DNA of 64,000 nucleotides from Mycobacterium sp. 852002-51971_SCH5477799-a (GCF_001667145.1 NZ_LZIF01000118.1:1-64000), one strand, 5' to 3'; counted from the first letter of the stretch, positions 46,830 through 56,341 are shown. Made by a program: numbers and translations. The notes: generated from the sequence alone by a model not told the origin.

Positions 46830-47298
46830 CTGTACCTCCTGACAAGTCCGCACCTTGGCCCGAATAGGCCTTGGCCAAAGCATCTTTGAAAGCCATCCAG
46901 CCCAGCAGGGCGCATTTCACCCGGGCGGGGTATTTGGCCACCCCGGCAAACGCGATCCCGTCGCCCAGCACGTCCTCGTCGCCCTCGATGGTGCCGCGCG
47001 AGGACACCATCTCGGTGAACGCGGCAATGGTCTTGAGCGCCTCATCGACGCTTTGACCGATCACCTGCTGGGTGAGCACCGAGGTCGCCGCCTGGCTGAT
47101 CGAGCAGCCCTGCCCGTCATAGGACACGTCGGCAACGGTTTCGCCGTCCTCGGACAGCGCGACCCGCAGCGTGACCTCGTCACCGCAGACCGGGTTGACG
47201 TGAAACACCTCGGCGCCGAACGGCTCGCGCAGCCCGCGGTGCTGCGGGCGCTTGTAGTGGTCCAGGATCACGTCCTGATACATCTGCTCGAGACGCAA
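46804..47298 (-). CDS. sufU: SufU zinc-dependent sulfurtransferase
   Basis: A 164-residue IscU-like protein of the SufU class. The zinc ligands Cys38, Asp40, Cys64 and Cys128 are all present (NPVCGD, GQGCSIS, ARVKCALL). In Gram-positive and mycobacterial SUF systems it takes persulfide sulfur from SufS. It starts two bases after sufS ends. Confidence 0.95.
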   Translation of the reverse strand: MRLEQMYQDVILDHYKRPQHRGLREPFGAEVFHVNPVCGDEVTLRVALSEDGETVADVSYDGQGCSISQAATSVLTQQVIGQSVDEALKTIAAFTEMVSSRGTIEGDEDVLGDGIAFAGVAKYPARVKCALLGWMAFKDALAKAYSGQGADLSGGTDERHHRAG

Positions 47299-47300
47299 TG

Positions 47301-48563
47301 TCAGCCTCTCCCAAAGAAATCCAGAACGCGGCGCACGCCGGCTACCAAGCGCTCGACCTCCTCGTCGGTGTTGTACACCCCGAAGGACGCCCGCGCGGTG
47401 GCCGCCACGCCGAACCGGCGGTGCAGCGGCATGGCGCAGTGGTGCCCGACCCGCACCGCGACGCCCTCGTCGTCGAGCACCTGCCCGACGTCGTGGGCGT
47501 GCACGCCGTCGACGACGAAAGAGACCGGCGAGGCGCGGTTCTCCATGGACACCGGCCCGACGATGCGCACGGCGTCGATGCCGGACAGGCCGTCGATGGC
47601 CGCGGCGACTAGGTCCTGCTCGTGGGCCTGCACCGACGCCATGCCGATGTCGCTGAGATAGCGGGTGGCCGCGCCCAATCCGACCACCTGCGACGTCATC
47701 GGAGTGCCGGCCTCGAACCGCTGCGGCACGGAAGCGTAGGTGGACGCTTCCATGGTCACGGCCTCGATCATGGAGCCGCCGGTCAAGAACGGCGGCAGGG
47801 CCGACAGCACCTCGCGGCGTCCATACAGGACGCCAATGCCGTTGGGGCCAAGCATCTTATGTCCCGAGAAGGCGGCAAAGTCCACGTTGAGGGCGTGGAA
47901 GTCGACGGGCTGGTGGGGCACCGACTGGCAGGCGTCCAGCACGGTCAGGGCGCCCACGGCCCGTGCCCGGCTGACCAGGTCGTCCACCGGCGCCACCGCA
48001 CCGGTCACGTTCGAATGATGGGTGAAAGCGACGACTTTGACGCATTCGTCGAGCTTCAGCGAATCGAGGTCGATGCGCCCGTCGTCCGTGACGCCATACC
48101 AGCGCAGGGTCGCCCCGGTGCGCCGGGCGAGTTCCTGCCAGGGAACCAGGTTGGCGTGGTGCTCGAGCTCGGTGGTGACGATGACATCGCCGGGCCCGAC
48201 GGCACGCTCGAAACGCTTGTCCCCCAGCACATACGACACCAGGTTGAGCGCCTCGGTGGCGTTCTTGGTGAATACCAGCTCGTCGCACTCGGCGCCGACG
48301 AACGCCGCGACGTCCGCGCGCCCCTGCTCGTAGGCGTCGGTGGCCTCCTCCATCAGCTGGTGCGCACCGCGGTGCACCGCGCCGTTGGAGGTCAGCAAAA
48401 ACTCCCGCTCGGCGTCGAGCACCTGCAGCGGCCGCTGCGACGTCGCACCGGAATCCAGGTACGCCAGCGGGTTTCCGCTGCGCATGACGCGCTTGAGGAT
48501 GGGGAAATCGGCGCGGATGGCCGCGAGATCGAGAGCGGAAGCCGCCGCATCAGGCCGAGTCAT
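47301..48563 (-). CDS. sufS: SufS cysteine desulfurase
   Basis: A 420-residue group II cysteine desulfurase (called Csd in M. tuberculosis) that uses PLP to release sulfur from cysteine. The PLP lysine lies in FSGHKMLGPNGIGVLYG and the active-site cysteine in VRVGHHCAMPLHRRF. ATTELEHHANLVPWQ-type and THHSNVTG segments hold cofactor contacts. Its ATG lies one base after the sufC stop. Confidence 0.96.
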   Translation of the reverse strand: MTRPDAAASALDLAAIRADFPILKRVMRSGNPLAYLDSGATSQRPLQVLDAEREFLLTSNGAVHRGAHQLMEEATDAYEQGRADVAAFVGAECDELVFTKNATEALNLVSYVLGDKRFERAVGPGDVIVTTELEHHANLVPWQELARRTGATLRWYGVTDDGRIDLDSLKLDECVKVVAFTHHSNVTGAVAPVDDLVSRARAVGALTVLDACQSVPHQPVDFHALNVDFAAFSGHKMLGPNGIGVLYGRREVLSALPPFLTGGSMIEAVTMEASTYASVPQRFEAGTPMTSQVVGLGAATRYLSDIGMASVQAHEQDLVAAAIDGLSGIDAVRIVGPVSMENRASPVSFVVDGVHAHDVGQVLDDEGVAVRVGHHCAMPLHRRFGVAATARASFGVYNTDEEVERLVAGVRRVLDFFGRG

Positions 48564-48564
48564 G

Positions 48565-49371
48565 TCAGGCCTTCGCTGACGCCGCCTGCTGGGGACCCCT
48601 CCCGCTTGCGGGGGAGAAGCGCACGTAGCCGTTCTGCTCGAGCTCGTCGGCCAGCTCGGGACCGCCGGATTCGGCGATGCGCCCGCCGACGAACACGTGC
48701 ACGTATTCGGGGTGGATGTAGCGCAGGATGCGGGTGTAGTGCGTGATCAGCAGGACGCCACCATCCTCGGCCTCGGCGTAGCGGTTCACGCCCTCGCTGA
48801 CTACGCGCAGGGCGTCGACGTCGAGCCCGGAGTCGGTCTCGTCGAGGATGGCGATCTTGGGCTTGAGGAGCTCCAGCTGCAGGATCTCGTGGCGCTTCTT
48901 CTCGCCGCCGGAGAAACCCTCGTTGACGCTGCGCTCGGCGAAGGCGGGGTCGATCTCGAGCGAGCCCATCGCCCCCTTGACCTCTTTGACCCAGTGCCGC
49001 AGCTTCGGGGCTTCACCGCGCACGGCGGTCGCCGCTGAGCGCAGGAAGTTCGACACCGAGACGCCGGGCACCTCGACGGGATACTGCATGGCCAAAAAGA
49101 TTCCGGCCCGGGCGCGCTCGTCGATGCTCATCGCCAGCACATCCTCACCGTCCAGCGTGATGGAGCCAGAGGTCACCGTGTACTTGGGGTGACCGGCGAT
49201 GGCGTAGGACAGCGTCGACTTGCCCGAACCGTTGGGGCCCATCAGGGCATGTGTCTCACCGGATTTCACCGTCAGGTCGACGCCGTTGAGGATGGGGATC
49301 TCGCGCTCGGATTCGGCGCCGTTCGGGTTGACGACGCTGACGTGTAGGTCCTTGATTTCCAGAGTGGTCAT
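48565..49371 (-). CDS. sufC: SufC ABC-type ATPase
   Basis: A 268-residue ABC ATPase of the SufBCD scaffold. Walker A is GPNGSGKST, the signature is FSGGEKKRHEILQ and Walker B ILDETDSGLD, typical for SufC. The last 15 residues (SGRGPQQAASAKA) are an added tail. It overlaps the end of sufD by four bases. ATP use by SufC drives cluster assembly on SufB-SufD. Confidence 0.96.
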   Translation of the reverse strand: MTTLEIKDLHVSVVNPNGAESEREIPILNGVDLTVKSGETHALMGPNGSGKSTLSYAIAGHPKYTVTSGSITLDGEDVLAMSIDERARAGIFLAMQYPVEVPGVSVSNFLRSAATAVRGEAPKLRHWVKEVKGAMGSLEIDPAFAERSVNEGFSGGEKKRHEILQLELLKPKIAILDETDSGLDVDALRVVSEGVNRYAEAEDGGVLLITHYTRILRYIHPEYVHVFVGGRIAESGGPELADELEQNGYVRFSPASGRGPQQAASAKA

Positions 49372-50561
49372 GAGGCTGTTGTTTCCGTCTTTTCCGTTAA
49401 GGCCAGTTCGTGTTCGATGGCTGCGGTCAGGCGTTCCCGGATCTCGGGCACCCCGATCTTGGAGATCATTTCGGCGAAGAAGCCGCGGATCACCAGGCGG
49501 CGAGCCTGCTCCTCGGGAATGCCGCGGGAGCGTAGGTAGAACAGTTGCTCGTCGTCGAAGCGGCCGGTGGCACTGGCATGTCCGGCCCCGACGATCTCGC
49601 CCGTCTCAATCTCCAGGTTGGGCACCGAGTCCGCGCGTGCCCCGTCGGTCAGCACCAGGTTGCGGTTCACCTCAAAGGTGTCGGTGCCGGTGGCTTCGGC
49701 GCGGATCAACACGTCGCCGATCCAGACGGTGTGCGCGTCGGGCAGCGCGGAATCCGGATTGCCTTGCAGCGCACCCTTGTACAACACGTTCGACTTGCAG
49801 TCGGGCCGCGCGTGATCCACCAGCAGCCGCGATTCCAGGTGCTGGCCGTCGTCGGCGAAGTACAGGCCAAGCAGCTCGGCGTCCCCGCCCGGGGCGGTAT
49901 ACCGCACGTTGGCCGTCAGCCGCACCACCTCGCCGCCGAGCGTGACGGCGACGTGGCGCAGCACCGCGTCCTTGCCCAGCTTGGCGTGGTGCATGCTGAC
50001 GTGCACCGCGTCGTCGGCCCAGTCGGCGAGCCACACCACGGTGAGACGGGCGGCGTCGTCGACGACGAATTCCACGTTGTCGGCGTAGGTTCCGCTGCCC
50101 CGCTGGTCGATGACGACGACGACCTCGGCGAGCTCGGCGACTCGGATCTGCAGGTGCCCGTAGGCCACCGCGCCCTCGCCGGGGCCGGTCACGGCGATGC
50201 CGATCGGCTCGGCGATGCGGGTGTCGCGCTCGACGGTGACCAGCGTCGCAGAGTTGAACGACGAAAACGCTTGCGCGGCAACCCGATCGGTGGGGGCGCC
50301 GCCCTGGCCTAGCCGCTCGTCGCCGCGGGGGACGGTCTCGACCCGCAGGCCGGGCCGTTCGGTAACGCTGATCCCGGCCTTGGCGGTGGCGAGCGCCGAG
50401 CCGTCGTGCAGGCCACGCAGCCGGCGCAGCGGGGTGAACCGCCAGATTTCGTCGCGCCCGTGCGGAACCTCGAACGCATCCACCTCGAACGAGGAGAACA
50501 GCTCGCCCTTGTTGGCAGCGGCGAGGGCCGAACCCTCAACCGCCTCGGTCAATCCCGTCAC
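49368..50561 (-). CDS. sufD: SufD scaffold subunit
   Basis: A 397-residue beta-helix protein partnering SufB. Typical parts are DEIWRFTPLRRLRGL, the beta-helix core, and the conserved end VGAGHASATGRFDDEQLFYLRSRGIPEEQARRLVIRGFFAEM with the histidine used in cluster assembly. GTG 50561 is the start: it overlaps the sufB stop by one base (TAGTG) and gives the same length as M. tuberculosis SufD. The frame continues upstream across sufB, but that part is a shadow. Confidence 0.95.
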   Translation of the reverse strand: MTGLTEAVEGSALAAANKGELFSSFEVDAFEVPHGRDEIWRFTPLRRLRGLHDGSALATAKAGISVTERPGLRVETVPRGDERLGQGGAPTDRVAAQAFSSFNSATLVTVERDTRIAEPIGIAVTGPGEGAVAYGHLQIRVAELAEVVVVIDQRGSGTYADNVEFVVDDAARLTVVWLADWADDAVHVSMHHAKLGKDAVLRHVAVTLGGEVVRLTANVRYTAPGGDAELLGLYFADDGQHLESRLLVDHARPDCKSNVLYKGALQGNPDSALPDAHTVWIGDVLIRAEATGTDTFEVNRNLVLTDGARADSVPNLEIETGEIVGAGHASATGRFDDEQLFYLRSRGIPEEQARRLVIRGFFAEMISKIGVPEIRERLTAAIEHELALTEKTETTAS

Positions 50562-52009
50562 TAGCCGACCGCACCTTCCATCTGCAGCTCGATCAGCCGG
50601 TTGAGCTCCAGCGCGTATTCCATCGGCAGCTCTTTGGCGATCGGCTCGACGAAGCCGCGGACGACCATGGCCATGGCCTCGTCCTCGGTCAGGCCGCGGC
50701 TCATCAGGTAGAACAGCTGGTTCTCGCTGACCTTGGACACGGTTGCCTCGTGGCCCATGGTGACGTCGTCCTCGCGGATGTCGACGTAGGGGTAGGTGTC
50801 GCTGCGGCTGATCGTATCGACCAGCAGCGCATCGCATTTCACGCTGGAGCGCGATCCGTGCGCGCCCTTGTTCACCTGCACCAGGCCGCGGTAGGAGGTG
50901 CGACCGCCACCGCGCGCGACGGACTTGGACACGATGTTGCTCGACGTGTTCGGCGCCAGGTGCAGCATCTTCGCGCCGGTGTCCTGGTGCTGGTCCTCGC
51001 CGGCGAAAGCGACCGAGAGCACCTCCCCCTTGGCGTGCTCGCCGGTCATCCAGACCGCCGGGTACTTCATGGTGACCTTCGATCCGATGTTGCCGTCGAC
51101 CCACTCCATGGTGGCGCCGGCCTCGGCGCGGGCCCGCTTGGTGACCAGGTTGTAGACGTTGCCCGACCAGTTCTGGATCGTCGTGTAGCGAACGCGCGCA
51201 TGGGGTTTCACGATGATCTCGACCACCGCCGAGTGCAGCGAATCCGACTTGTAGATCGGCGCGGTACAGCCCTCGACGTAGTGCACGTAGGAGCCCTCGT
51301 CGGCGATGATCAGCGTCCGCTCGAACTGGCCCATGTTCTCGGTGTTGATCCGGAAGTAGGCCTGCAGCGGGATGTCGACGTGCACCCCCTTCGGAACGTA
51401 GATGAACGAGCCGCCGCTCCACACCGCGGTGTTCAGCGCGGAGAACTTGTTGTCCCCGGCCGGGATCACAGTGCCGAAGTACTCCTGGAAGATCTCGGGG
51501 TGTTCGCGCAGCGCAGTGTCGGTGTCCTGGAAGATGACGCCCTGCTTTTCCAGGTCTTCACGGATGGAGTGGTAGACGACCTCGGACTCGTACTGGGCCG
51601 CGACGCCGGAGACCAGCCGCTGCTTCTCGGCTTCCGGGATGCCCAGCCGGTCATAGGTGTTGCGGATGTCCTCGGGCAAGTCGTCCCACGTCGCCGCCTG
51701 CTTCTCGCTGGAGCGCACGAAGTACTTGATGTTGTCGAAGTCGATGCCCTGAAGGTTCGAGCCCCAGTTCGGCATCGGCTTGCGGTCGAAGATGCGCAGC
51801 GCCTTCAGCCGGGTCTGCAGCATCCACTCGGGCTCGTTCTTCTTCGCCGAGATGTCGCGGACAACGGCCTCGGACAACCCGCGCTGGGCGCTGGCCCCGG
51901 CGACGTCGGAGTCCGACCAGCCGTAGCCGTACCGCCCCAGGGAGGCGATCGCCTCTTCTTGAGTCAGCGGCGCGGTGGCCGTCTTGCTGGCCTCGGGTGT
52001 GAGTGTCAT
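50561..52009 (-). CDS. sufB: SufB scaffold subunit, intein-free
   Basis: A 482-residue core scaffold for Fe-S cluster building: YVPKGVHVDIPLQAYFRIN, EGSYVHYVEGCTAPIYKSDSLHSAVVEI, RGLVQVNKGAHGSRSSVKCDALL and a C-terminal SRGLTEDEAMAMVVRGFVEP. M. tuberculosis SufB is about 846 residues because of an inserted intein; here the coding region is continuous, including EGCTAPIY. ATG 52009 with GGAG seven bases upstream overlaps the sufR stop by ATGA. Confidence 0.97.
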   Translation of the reverse strand: MTLTPEASKTATAPLTQEEAIASLGRYGYGWSDSDVAGASAQRGLSEAVVRDISAKKNEPEWMLQTRLKALRIFDRKPMPNWGSNLQGIDFDNIKYFVRSSEKQAATWDDLPEDIRNTYDRLGIPEAEKQRLVSGVAAQYESEVVYHSIREDLEKQGVIFQDTDTALREHPEIFQEYFGTVIPAGDNKFSALNTAVWSGGSFIYVPKGVHVDIPLQAYFRINTENMGQFERTLIIADEGSYVHYVEGCTAPIYKSDSLHSAVVEIIVKPHARVRYTTIQNWSGNVYNLVTKRARAEAGATMEWVDGNIGSKVTMKYPAVWMTGEHAKGEVLSVAFAGEDQHQDTGAKMLHLAPNTSSNIVSKSVARGGGRTSYRGLVQVNKGAHGSRSSVKCDALLVDTISRSDTYPYVDIREDDVTMGHEATVSKVSENQLFYLMSRGLTEDEAMAMVVRGFVEPIAKELPMEYALELNRLIELQMEGAVG

Positions 52010-52779
52010 CGAGACGCTCCTTTGATGCTCGTGGTGTCGTGGCGCGGGCTGGGCGCCTGGGTCAGGGGTACGTGCGTGGTGCAGGCGCAGTCGCCGTTGA
52101 CGATGGTCGCCAACCGCTGGACGTGGGTCCCCAGCACCTCGGCCATGGCCTGCTGTTCGGCCTCGCACAGCTCGGGGAATTCCTCGGCGACGTGCGACAC
52201 CGGGCAATGATGCTGGCAGATCTGCACGCCGTGAATCGGCCCGCCGACCTGCGTGGTGGTGGTGACGTAGCCGGCCTTGGTCAGCGCGGTGGCGATCCGG
52301 TCGGCCGCGGCCTCGACGTCGGGGTCCGCCGCGCTGTCGGCCGCGGGAACGTCGGCGAGGATGGTGTCGATGCGCTGCCGGGCGAAGGCCTGCACCGCCT
52401 CTTCACCACCGATCTCGCGGAGCTGCCGCATGGCCGCCGCCGCCAGGTCGTCGTAGGCGTGGTCGAGCTTGGCCCGCCCGGCCGCGGTCAGCCGGTAGCG
52501 CTTGGCGGGACGCCCGCGCCCCACCTGCTGCCACGCCGCGGCCGCCGTGGACTCGGCATCCCCGGCCTCGATCAGGGCGTCGAGGTGGCGTCGCACGCCG
52601 GCGGCCGCCAGGCCCAGCCGGTCACCGATCTCGCCGGCAGTGATCGACCCGGACTCCAGCAGCAGGCGCACGATCGCGCGGCGGGTGTGGCCATCCGTCA
52701 CCGGCGCGCCGACGTCCGCCACGCGGGGAGCGACGGCGCCGCCCCCAGTGGCCCCATCGAGGCTGGTTCGGATTTTCAC
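52006..52779 (-). CDS. sufR: SufR, Fe-S cluster-sensing repressor of the suf operon
   Basis: A 257-residue winged-helix regulator. The DNA-binding part is THTRRAIVRLLLESGSITAGEIGDRLGLAAAGVRRHLDALIEAG; the cluster ligands are cysteines in CQHHCPVSHVAEEFPELCEAE (C-x3-C-x12-C) and a fourth in GDCACTTH. SufR holding a [4Fe-4S] cluster represses suf genes and releases when the cluster is lost by iron limitation, oxidants or NO. GTG 52779 is chosen as the start because it lies inside the operator and seven bases after CACACT; a longer frame to 52818 exists. It heads the operon. Confidence 0.93.
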   Translation of the reverse strand: MKIRTSLDGATGGGAVAPRVADVGAPVTDGHTRRAIVRLLLESGSITAGEIGDRLGLAAAGVRRHLDALIEAGDAESTAAAAWQQVGRGRPAKRYRLTAAGRAKLDHAYDDLAAAAMRQLREIGGEEAVQAFARQRIDTILADVPAADSAADPDVEAAADRIATALTKAGYVTTTTQVGGPIHGVQICQHHCPVSHVAEEFPELCEAEQQAMAEVLGTHVQRLATIVNGDCACTTHVPLTQAPSPRHDTTSIKGASR

Positions 52780-52792
52780 AACACCAGTGTGA
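52776..52792. promoter_or_regulatory. SufR operator over the sufR start
   Basis: On the sufR strand TCACA-N7-TGTGA is a perfect inverted repeat, and within it ACACT-N5-TGTGA matches the element I recall for mycobacterial SufR. It covers the presumed -10 (CACACT) and the GTG start codon, ideal for autorepression. Confidence 0.6.
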
Positions 52793-52875
52793 CGCAATTC
52801 CCGGGATCGGTCTAGCAAGGGTCCCCTGTCCTGGCGTTGCGCTGCTCACACCGCAGAGCCAGCTGGAACGGCGGC

Positions 52876-52881
52876 TAGGCT
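52876..52881 (+). promoter_or_regulatory. -10 box of mptB, leaderless
   Basis: TAGGCT ends six bases before ATG 52888 with no ribosome site, suggesting a leaderless mptB message. Confidence 0.45.
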
Positions 52882-52887
52882 GCTCTG

Positions 52888-54591
52888 ATGGCAGCCCGCC
52901 ACCACACGCTGAGCTCATCGATCGCGAGTCTGCACGGCGACGAGCAAGCAGTGGGCTCGCCGCTGAACAATACCGAGCTCACCGCCCTGCGCCGCATCCG
53001 CCTGTTCGGCGCGACCGGCACGGTGGTGATGGCGATCGGCGCGCTCGGCGCGGGCGCGCGGCCCGTCGTCCAGGACCCCACGTTCGGGGTCCGGCTGCTC
53101 AACCTGCCATCGCGGATCCAGACGGTGTCGTTGACCATGACGACCACCGGCGCGGTCATGATGGCGCTGGCCTGGTTAATGCTCGGCCGGTTCGCCCTGG
53201 GAAACCGGCGGATGTCACGCGGCGACCTGGACCGCACCCTGCTGCTGTGGGTGCTGCCGCTGCTCATCGCCCCACCGATGTACAGCAAGGACGTCTATTC
53301 CTATCTGGCGCAGAGCCAGATCTCGCTCGAGGGTCTGGACCCGTACCGGGTGGGCCCGGCCTCGGGGCTCGGCCTGTCCCACATCTTCACGCTGTCGGTG
53401 CCGACGCTGTGGCGCGAGACGCCCGCACCGTACGGTCCGCTGTTCTTGTGGATCGGGCGCGGCATCTCGGCGATCACCGGCGAGAACATCGTCGCCGCCG
53501 TGCTGTGTCACCGGCTGGTCGAGTTGGTGGGCGTCGGACTGATCGTCTGGGCGACACCACGGCTGGCCCGGCGCTGCGGCGTCGCCGAGGTCAGCGCGCT
53601 GTGGCTGGGGGCGGCCAATCCGCTGCTGATCATGCATTTGGTGGCCGGCGTGCACAACGAGGCGCTGATGCTGGGCCTGATGCTGGCCGGGGCCGAATTC
53701 GCGCTGCGCGGCATCGACGCGCCGCGGCTGCTGCCCTCCTCCTGGAATATGGCCGCGGACTGGGAACCGCTCGGCATGCTGGCGGCCGGCGCCGTGCTGA
53801 TCGTGTTGTCGTCGCAGGTGAAGCTGCCGTCGCTGCTGGCGCTGGGCTTCGTCACGATGGCGCTGGCCTACCGGTGCGGCGGCACCCTGCGCGCCCTGGC
53901 GGTGGCGGGCGGCTGCATGGCGGCGCTGTCGCTGGCGGTGATGGCGCTGGTCGGCTCGGCCAGCGGGCTGGGCTTCGGCTGGATCTACACGCTGGGCACC
54001 GCGAATGTGGTGCGCAGCTGGATGTCACCACCCACCCTGCTGGCGCTCGGCACCGGGCAGGTGGGCATCCTGCTGGGCCTGGGTGATCACACCACCGCGG
54101 TGCTGGGGCTGACCCGTGGGATCGGCGTGCTGATCATCACCGTGATGGTGGCCTGGCTGCTGCTGGCCGTCTTCCGCGGCCGCCTGCACCCGATCGGCGG
54201 GCTGGGTGTCGCGCTGGGTATCACGGTGCTGTTGTTCCCCGTGGTGCAGCCGTGGTATTTGCTGTGGGCGATCATCCCGCTGGCCGCGTGGGCGACCCGC
54301 ACCGGCTTTCGGGTGGCGGCCATCGTCATCAGCCTGGTCGTCGGGATCTTCGGCCCCACCGCCAACGGCGACCGATTCGCGCTGTTCCAGATCATCGACG
54401 CCACCCTGGCCAGCACGGTCATCGTCGTCGCGCTCATCGGGTTGTCCTACTCGCGGTTGCCGTGGCGCCGCCCACCGGCTCAGGGCGCCGAGGCCGACGG
54501 CCAACCCGGCATCGACACGGCCGCGACGCCGGTCACACCGTCGCCCCCCCAGCCCGCGCCGGCACGCGACGCCTACGCTGATTCCACGTGA
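52888..54591 (+). CDS. mptB: MptB-type alpha-(1->6)-mannosyltransferase
   Basis: A 567-residue GT-C glycosyltransferase with about 12-13 membrane helices, in the place of Rv1459c (MptB), which starts the alpha-1,6-mannan core of lipomannan using polyprenyl-phosphomannose. The catalytic first loop has PPMYSKDVYSYLAQSQISLEGLDPYRVGP, with the acidic residue after K. WRETPAPYGPLFLWIGRGI and a C-terminal Pro-rich tail follow. It is divergent from sufR and overlaps the ABC gene by four bases. Confidence 0.92.
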   Translation: MAARHHTLSSSIASLHGDEQAVGSPLNNTELTALRRIRLFGATGTVVMAIGALGAGARPVVQDPTFGVRLLNLPSRIQTVSLTMTTTGAVMMALAWLMLGRFALGNRRMSRGDLDRTLLLWVLPLLIAPPMYSKDVYSYLAQSQISLEGLDPYRVGPASGLGLSHIFTLSVPTLWRETPAPYGPLFLWIGRGISAITGENIVAAVLCHRLVELVGVGLIVWATPRLARRCGVAEVSALWLGAANPLLIMHLVAGVHNEALMLGLMLAGAEFALRGIDAPRLLPSSWNMAADWEPLGMLAAGAVLIVLSSQVKLPSLLALGFVTMALAYRCGGTLRALAVAGGCMAALSLAVMALVGSASGLGFGWIYTLGTANVVRSWMSPPTLLALGTGQVGILLGLGDHTTAVLGLTRGIGVLIITVMVAWLLLAVFRGRLHPIGGLGVALGITVLLFPVVQPWYLLWAIIPLAAWATRTGFRVAAIVISLVVGIFGPTANGDRFALFQIIDATLASTVIVVALIGLSYSRLPWRRPPAQGAEADGQPGIDTAATPVTPSPPQPAPARDAYADST

Positions 54592-55553
54592 GCTCGGCCT
54601 TTCCAGAATCACGCGAATCCCCTGACGTAGTGGTGCGGCTGCGCGGGGTCACCAAGAAATACGGATCCGGCGCGACGGCTGTGGAGGCCGTCGCCAACCT
54701 CGATCTCGAGGTGCACGCCGCCGAGGTGCTGGCTCTGCTGGGCCCCAACGGCGCCGGGAAGACCACGACGGTCGAGATGTGCGAGGGCTTCGTGCGCCCG
54801 GACGCCGGCACCATCGAGGTGCTCGGCCTGGACCCGATCGCCGACAACGCGCGGCTGCGGGCCCGCATCGGGGTGATGCTGCAGGGCGGCGGCGGCTACC
54901 CCGCGGCCCGCGCGGGAGAGATGCTGAACCTGGTGGCGGCCTACGCCGCCGACCCGCTGGACCCCGCGTGGCTGTTGGACACGCTGGGCCTCACCGATGC
55001 CGCCCGTACCACCTACCGCCGGCTCTCCGGCGGCCAGCAGCAGCGGCTGGCGCTGGCGTGCGCGCTGGTCGGCCGCCCCGAACTGGTGTTTCTCGACGAG
55101 CCCACCGCGGGCATGGACGCGCACGCCCGGTTGCTGGTCTGGGAGCTGATCGACGCCCTGCGCCGCGATGGCGTGACGGTGGTGCTGACCACGCACCAGC
55201 TCAAGGAGGCCGAGGAGCTCGCCGACCGGCTGGTCATCGTCGATCACGGCGTCACGGTCGCCTCCGGTACGCCCGCCGAGCTGATGCGCAGCGGGGCCAA
55301 GGACCAGTTGCGATTCAGCGCGCCGCCACGCCTCGATTTGTCGTTGCTGTCCGCCGCGCTGCCGGAGGACTACAAAGCCACCGAGTTGACGCCGGGCGAG
55401 TACCTGGTGGAGGGGCACGTCGACCCCCAGGTGCTGGCAACCGTCACGGCGTGGTGCGCTCGGATCGACGTCCTGGCCACCGACATGCGCGTCGAGCAAC
55501 GCAGCCTCGAGGACGTGTTCCTCGACCTCACCGGCAGGAAGTTACGGCCTTGA
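54588..55553 (+). CDS. ABC exporter ATP-binding protein (Rv1458c-like)
   Basis: A 321-residue ABC-2 type ATPase: Walker A GPNGAGKTTT, signature RRLSGGQQQRLALA, Walker B LVFLDEPTAGMD, H-loop TTHQLKEAEEL, then a DrrA-type C-terminal regulatory region. GTG 54588 overlaps the mptB stop (GTGA). The next gene is its permease. The substrate is unknown; position between mptB and ctaA is conserved in M. tuberculosis. Confidence 0.93.
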   Translation: MSSAFPESRESPDVVVRLRGVTKKYGSGATAVEAVANLDLEVHAAEVLALLGPNGAGKTTTVEMCEGFVRPDAGTIEVLGLDPIADNARLRARIGVMLQGGGGYPAARAGEMLNLVAAYAADPLDPAWLLDTLGLTDAARTTYRRLSGGQQQRLALACALVGRPELVFLDEPTAGMDAHARLLVWELIDALRRDGVTVVLTTHQLKEAEELADRLVIVDHGVTVASGTPAELMRSGAKDQLRFSAPPRLDLSLLSAALPEDYKATELTPGEYLVEGHVDPQVLATVTAWCARIDVLATDMRVEQRSLEDVFLDLTGRKLRP

Positions 55554-56341
55554 CGGACAACGCGACCGGATCGAACACCTTCCCCGCGGGCACCTTCGCT
55601 CCCGATCCGCGGCCCAGCGCGGTGCCGAAAATGCTTGCCGCGCAATTCGGTTTGGAACTCAAGCTGCTGCTGCGCAACGGCGAACAGCTGCTGCTGACCA
55701 TGTTCATCCCGATCACGCTGCTGGTTGGGCTCACGCTGCTACCGCTCGGCTTGTTCGGCCAGCACCGCGCGGCGACCTTCACTCCGGTCATCATGGCGCT
55801 GGCGGTCATCTCGACGGCGTTCACCGGTCAGGCGATCGCGGTCGCCTTCGATCGGCGCTACGGCGCTTTGAAACGGCTTGGCGCCACGCCACTTCCGGTG
55901 TGGGGCATCATCGCGGGCAAGTCTCTTGCGGTGGTCACCGTGGTGTTCCTACAGGCAATCCTGTTGGGCGCCATCGGTTTCGCGCTGGGCTGGCGACCCA
56001 CGCCGGCGGCCCTGGCGCTGGGCGCGGCGGTCATCGCGCTGGGCACCGTGGTCTTCGCGGCGCTGGGGCTGCTGCTCGGCGGGACGCTGCGCGCCGAGAT
56101 CGTGCTCGCGGTCGCCAACCTGATGTGGTTTGTCTTCGCGGGCCTCGGCGCGCTGACCCTGGAAACCGGGATCACCCCGACGGCAGTGAAGCTGGCCGCC
56201 CGGCTGACTCCATCCGGCGCGCTCACCGAGGCGCTCTCGCAGGCGATGACCATGTCGGTGGACTGGTTCGGAATGGTCGTTCTGGTGGCATGGGGCGCGG
56301 TGGGCGCGCTCAGCGCGCTGCGCTGGTTCCGCTTCACCTGA
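55550..56341 (+). CDS. ABC-2 type transporter permease (Rv1457c-like)
   Basis: A 263-residue membrane protein with six hydrophobic helices (LLLTMFIPITLLVGLTLLPLG, VIMALAVISTAFTGQAIAVAF, LAVVTVVFLQAILLGAIGFALG and others) and the ABC-2 coupling segment FDRRYGALKRLGATPLPVWGI. It pairs with the preceding ATPase; TTG 55550 overlaps that gene's stop (TTGA), which fixes the start. Function probably export of a lipid or small molecule; not determined. An inverted repeat follows 30 bases after the stop. Confidence 0.92.
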   Translation: MTDNATGSNTFPAGTFAPDPRPSAVPKMLAAQFGLELKLLLRNGEQLLLTMFIPITLLVGLTLLPLGLFGQHRAATFTPVIMALAVISTAFTGQAIAVAFDRRYGALKRLGATPLPVWGIIAGKSLAVVTVVFLQAILLGAIGFALGWRPTPAALALGAAVIALGTVVFAALGLLLGGTLRAEIVLAVANLMWFVFAGLGALTLETGITPTAVKLAARLTPSGALTEALSQAMTMSVDWFGMVVLVAWGAVGALSALRWFRFT

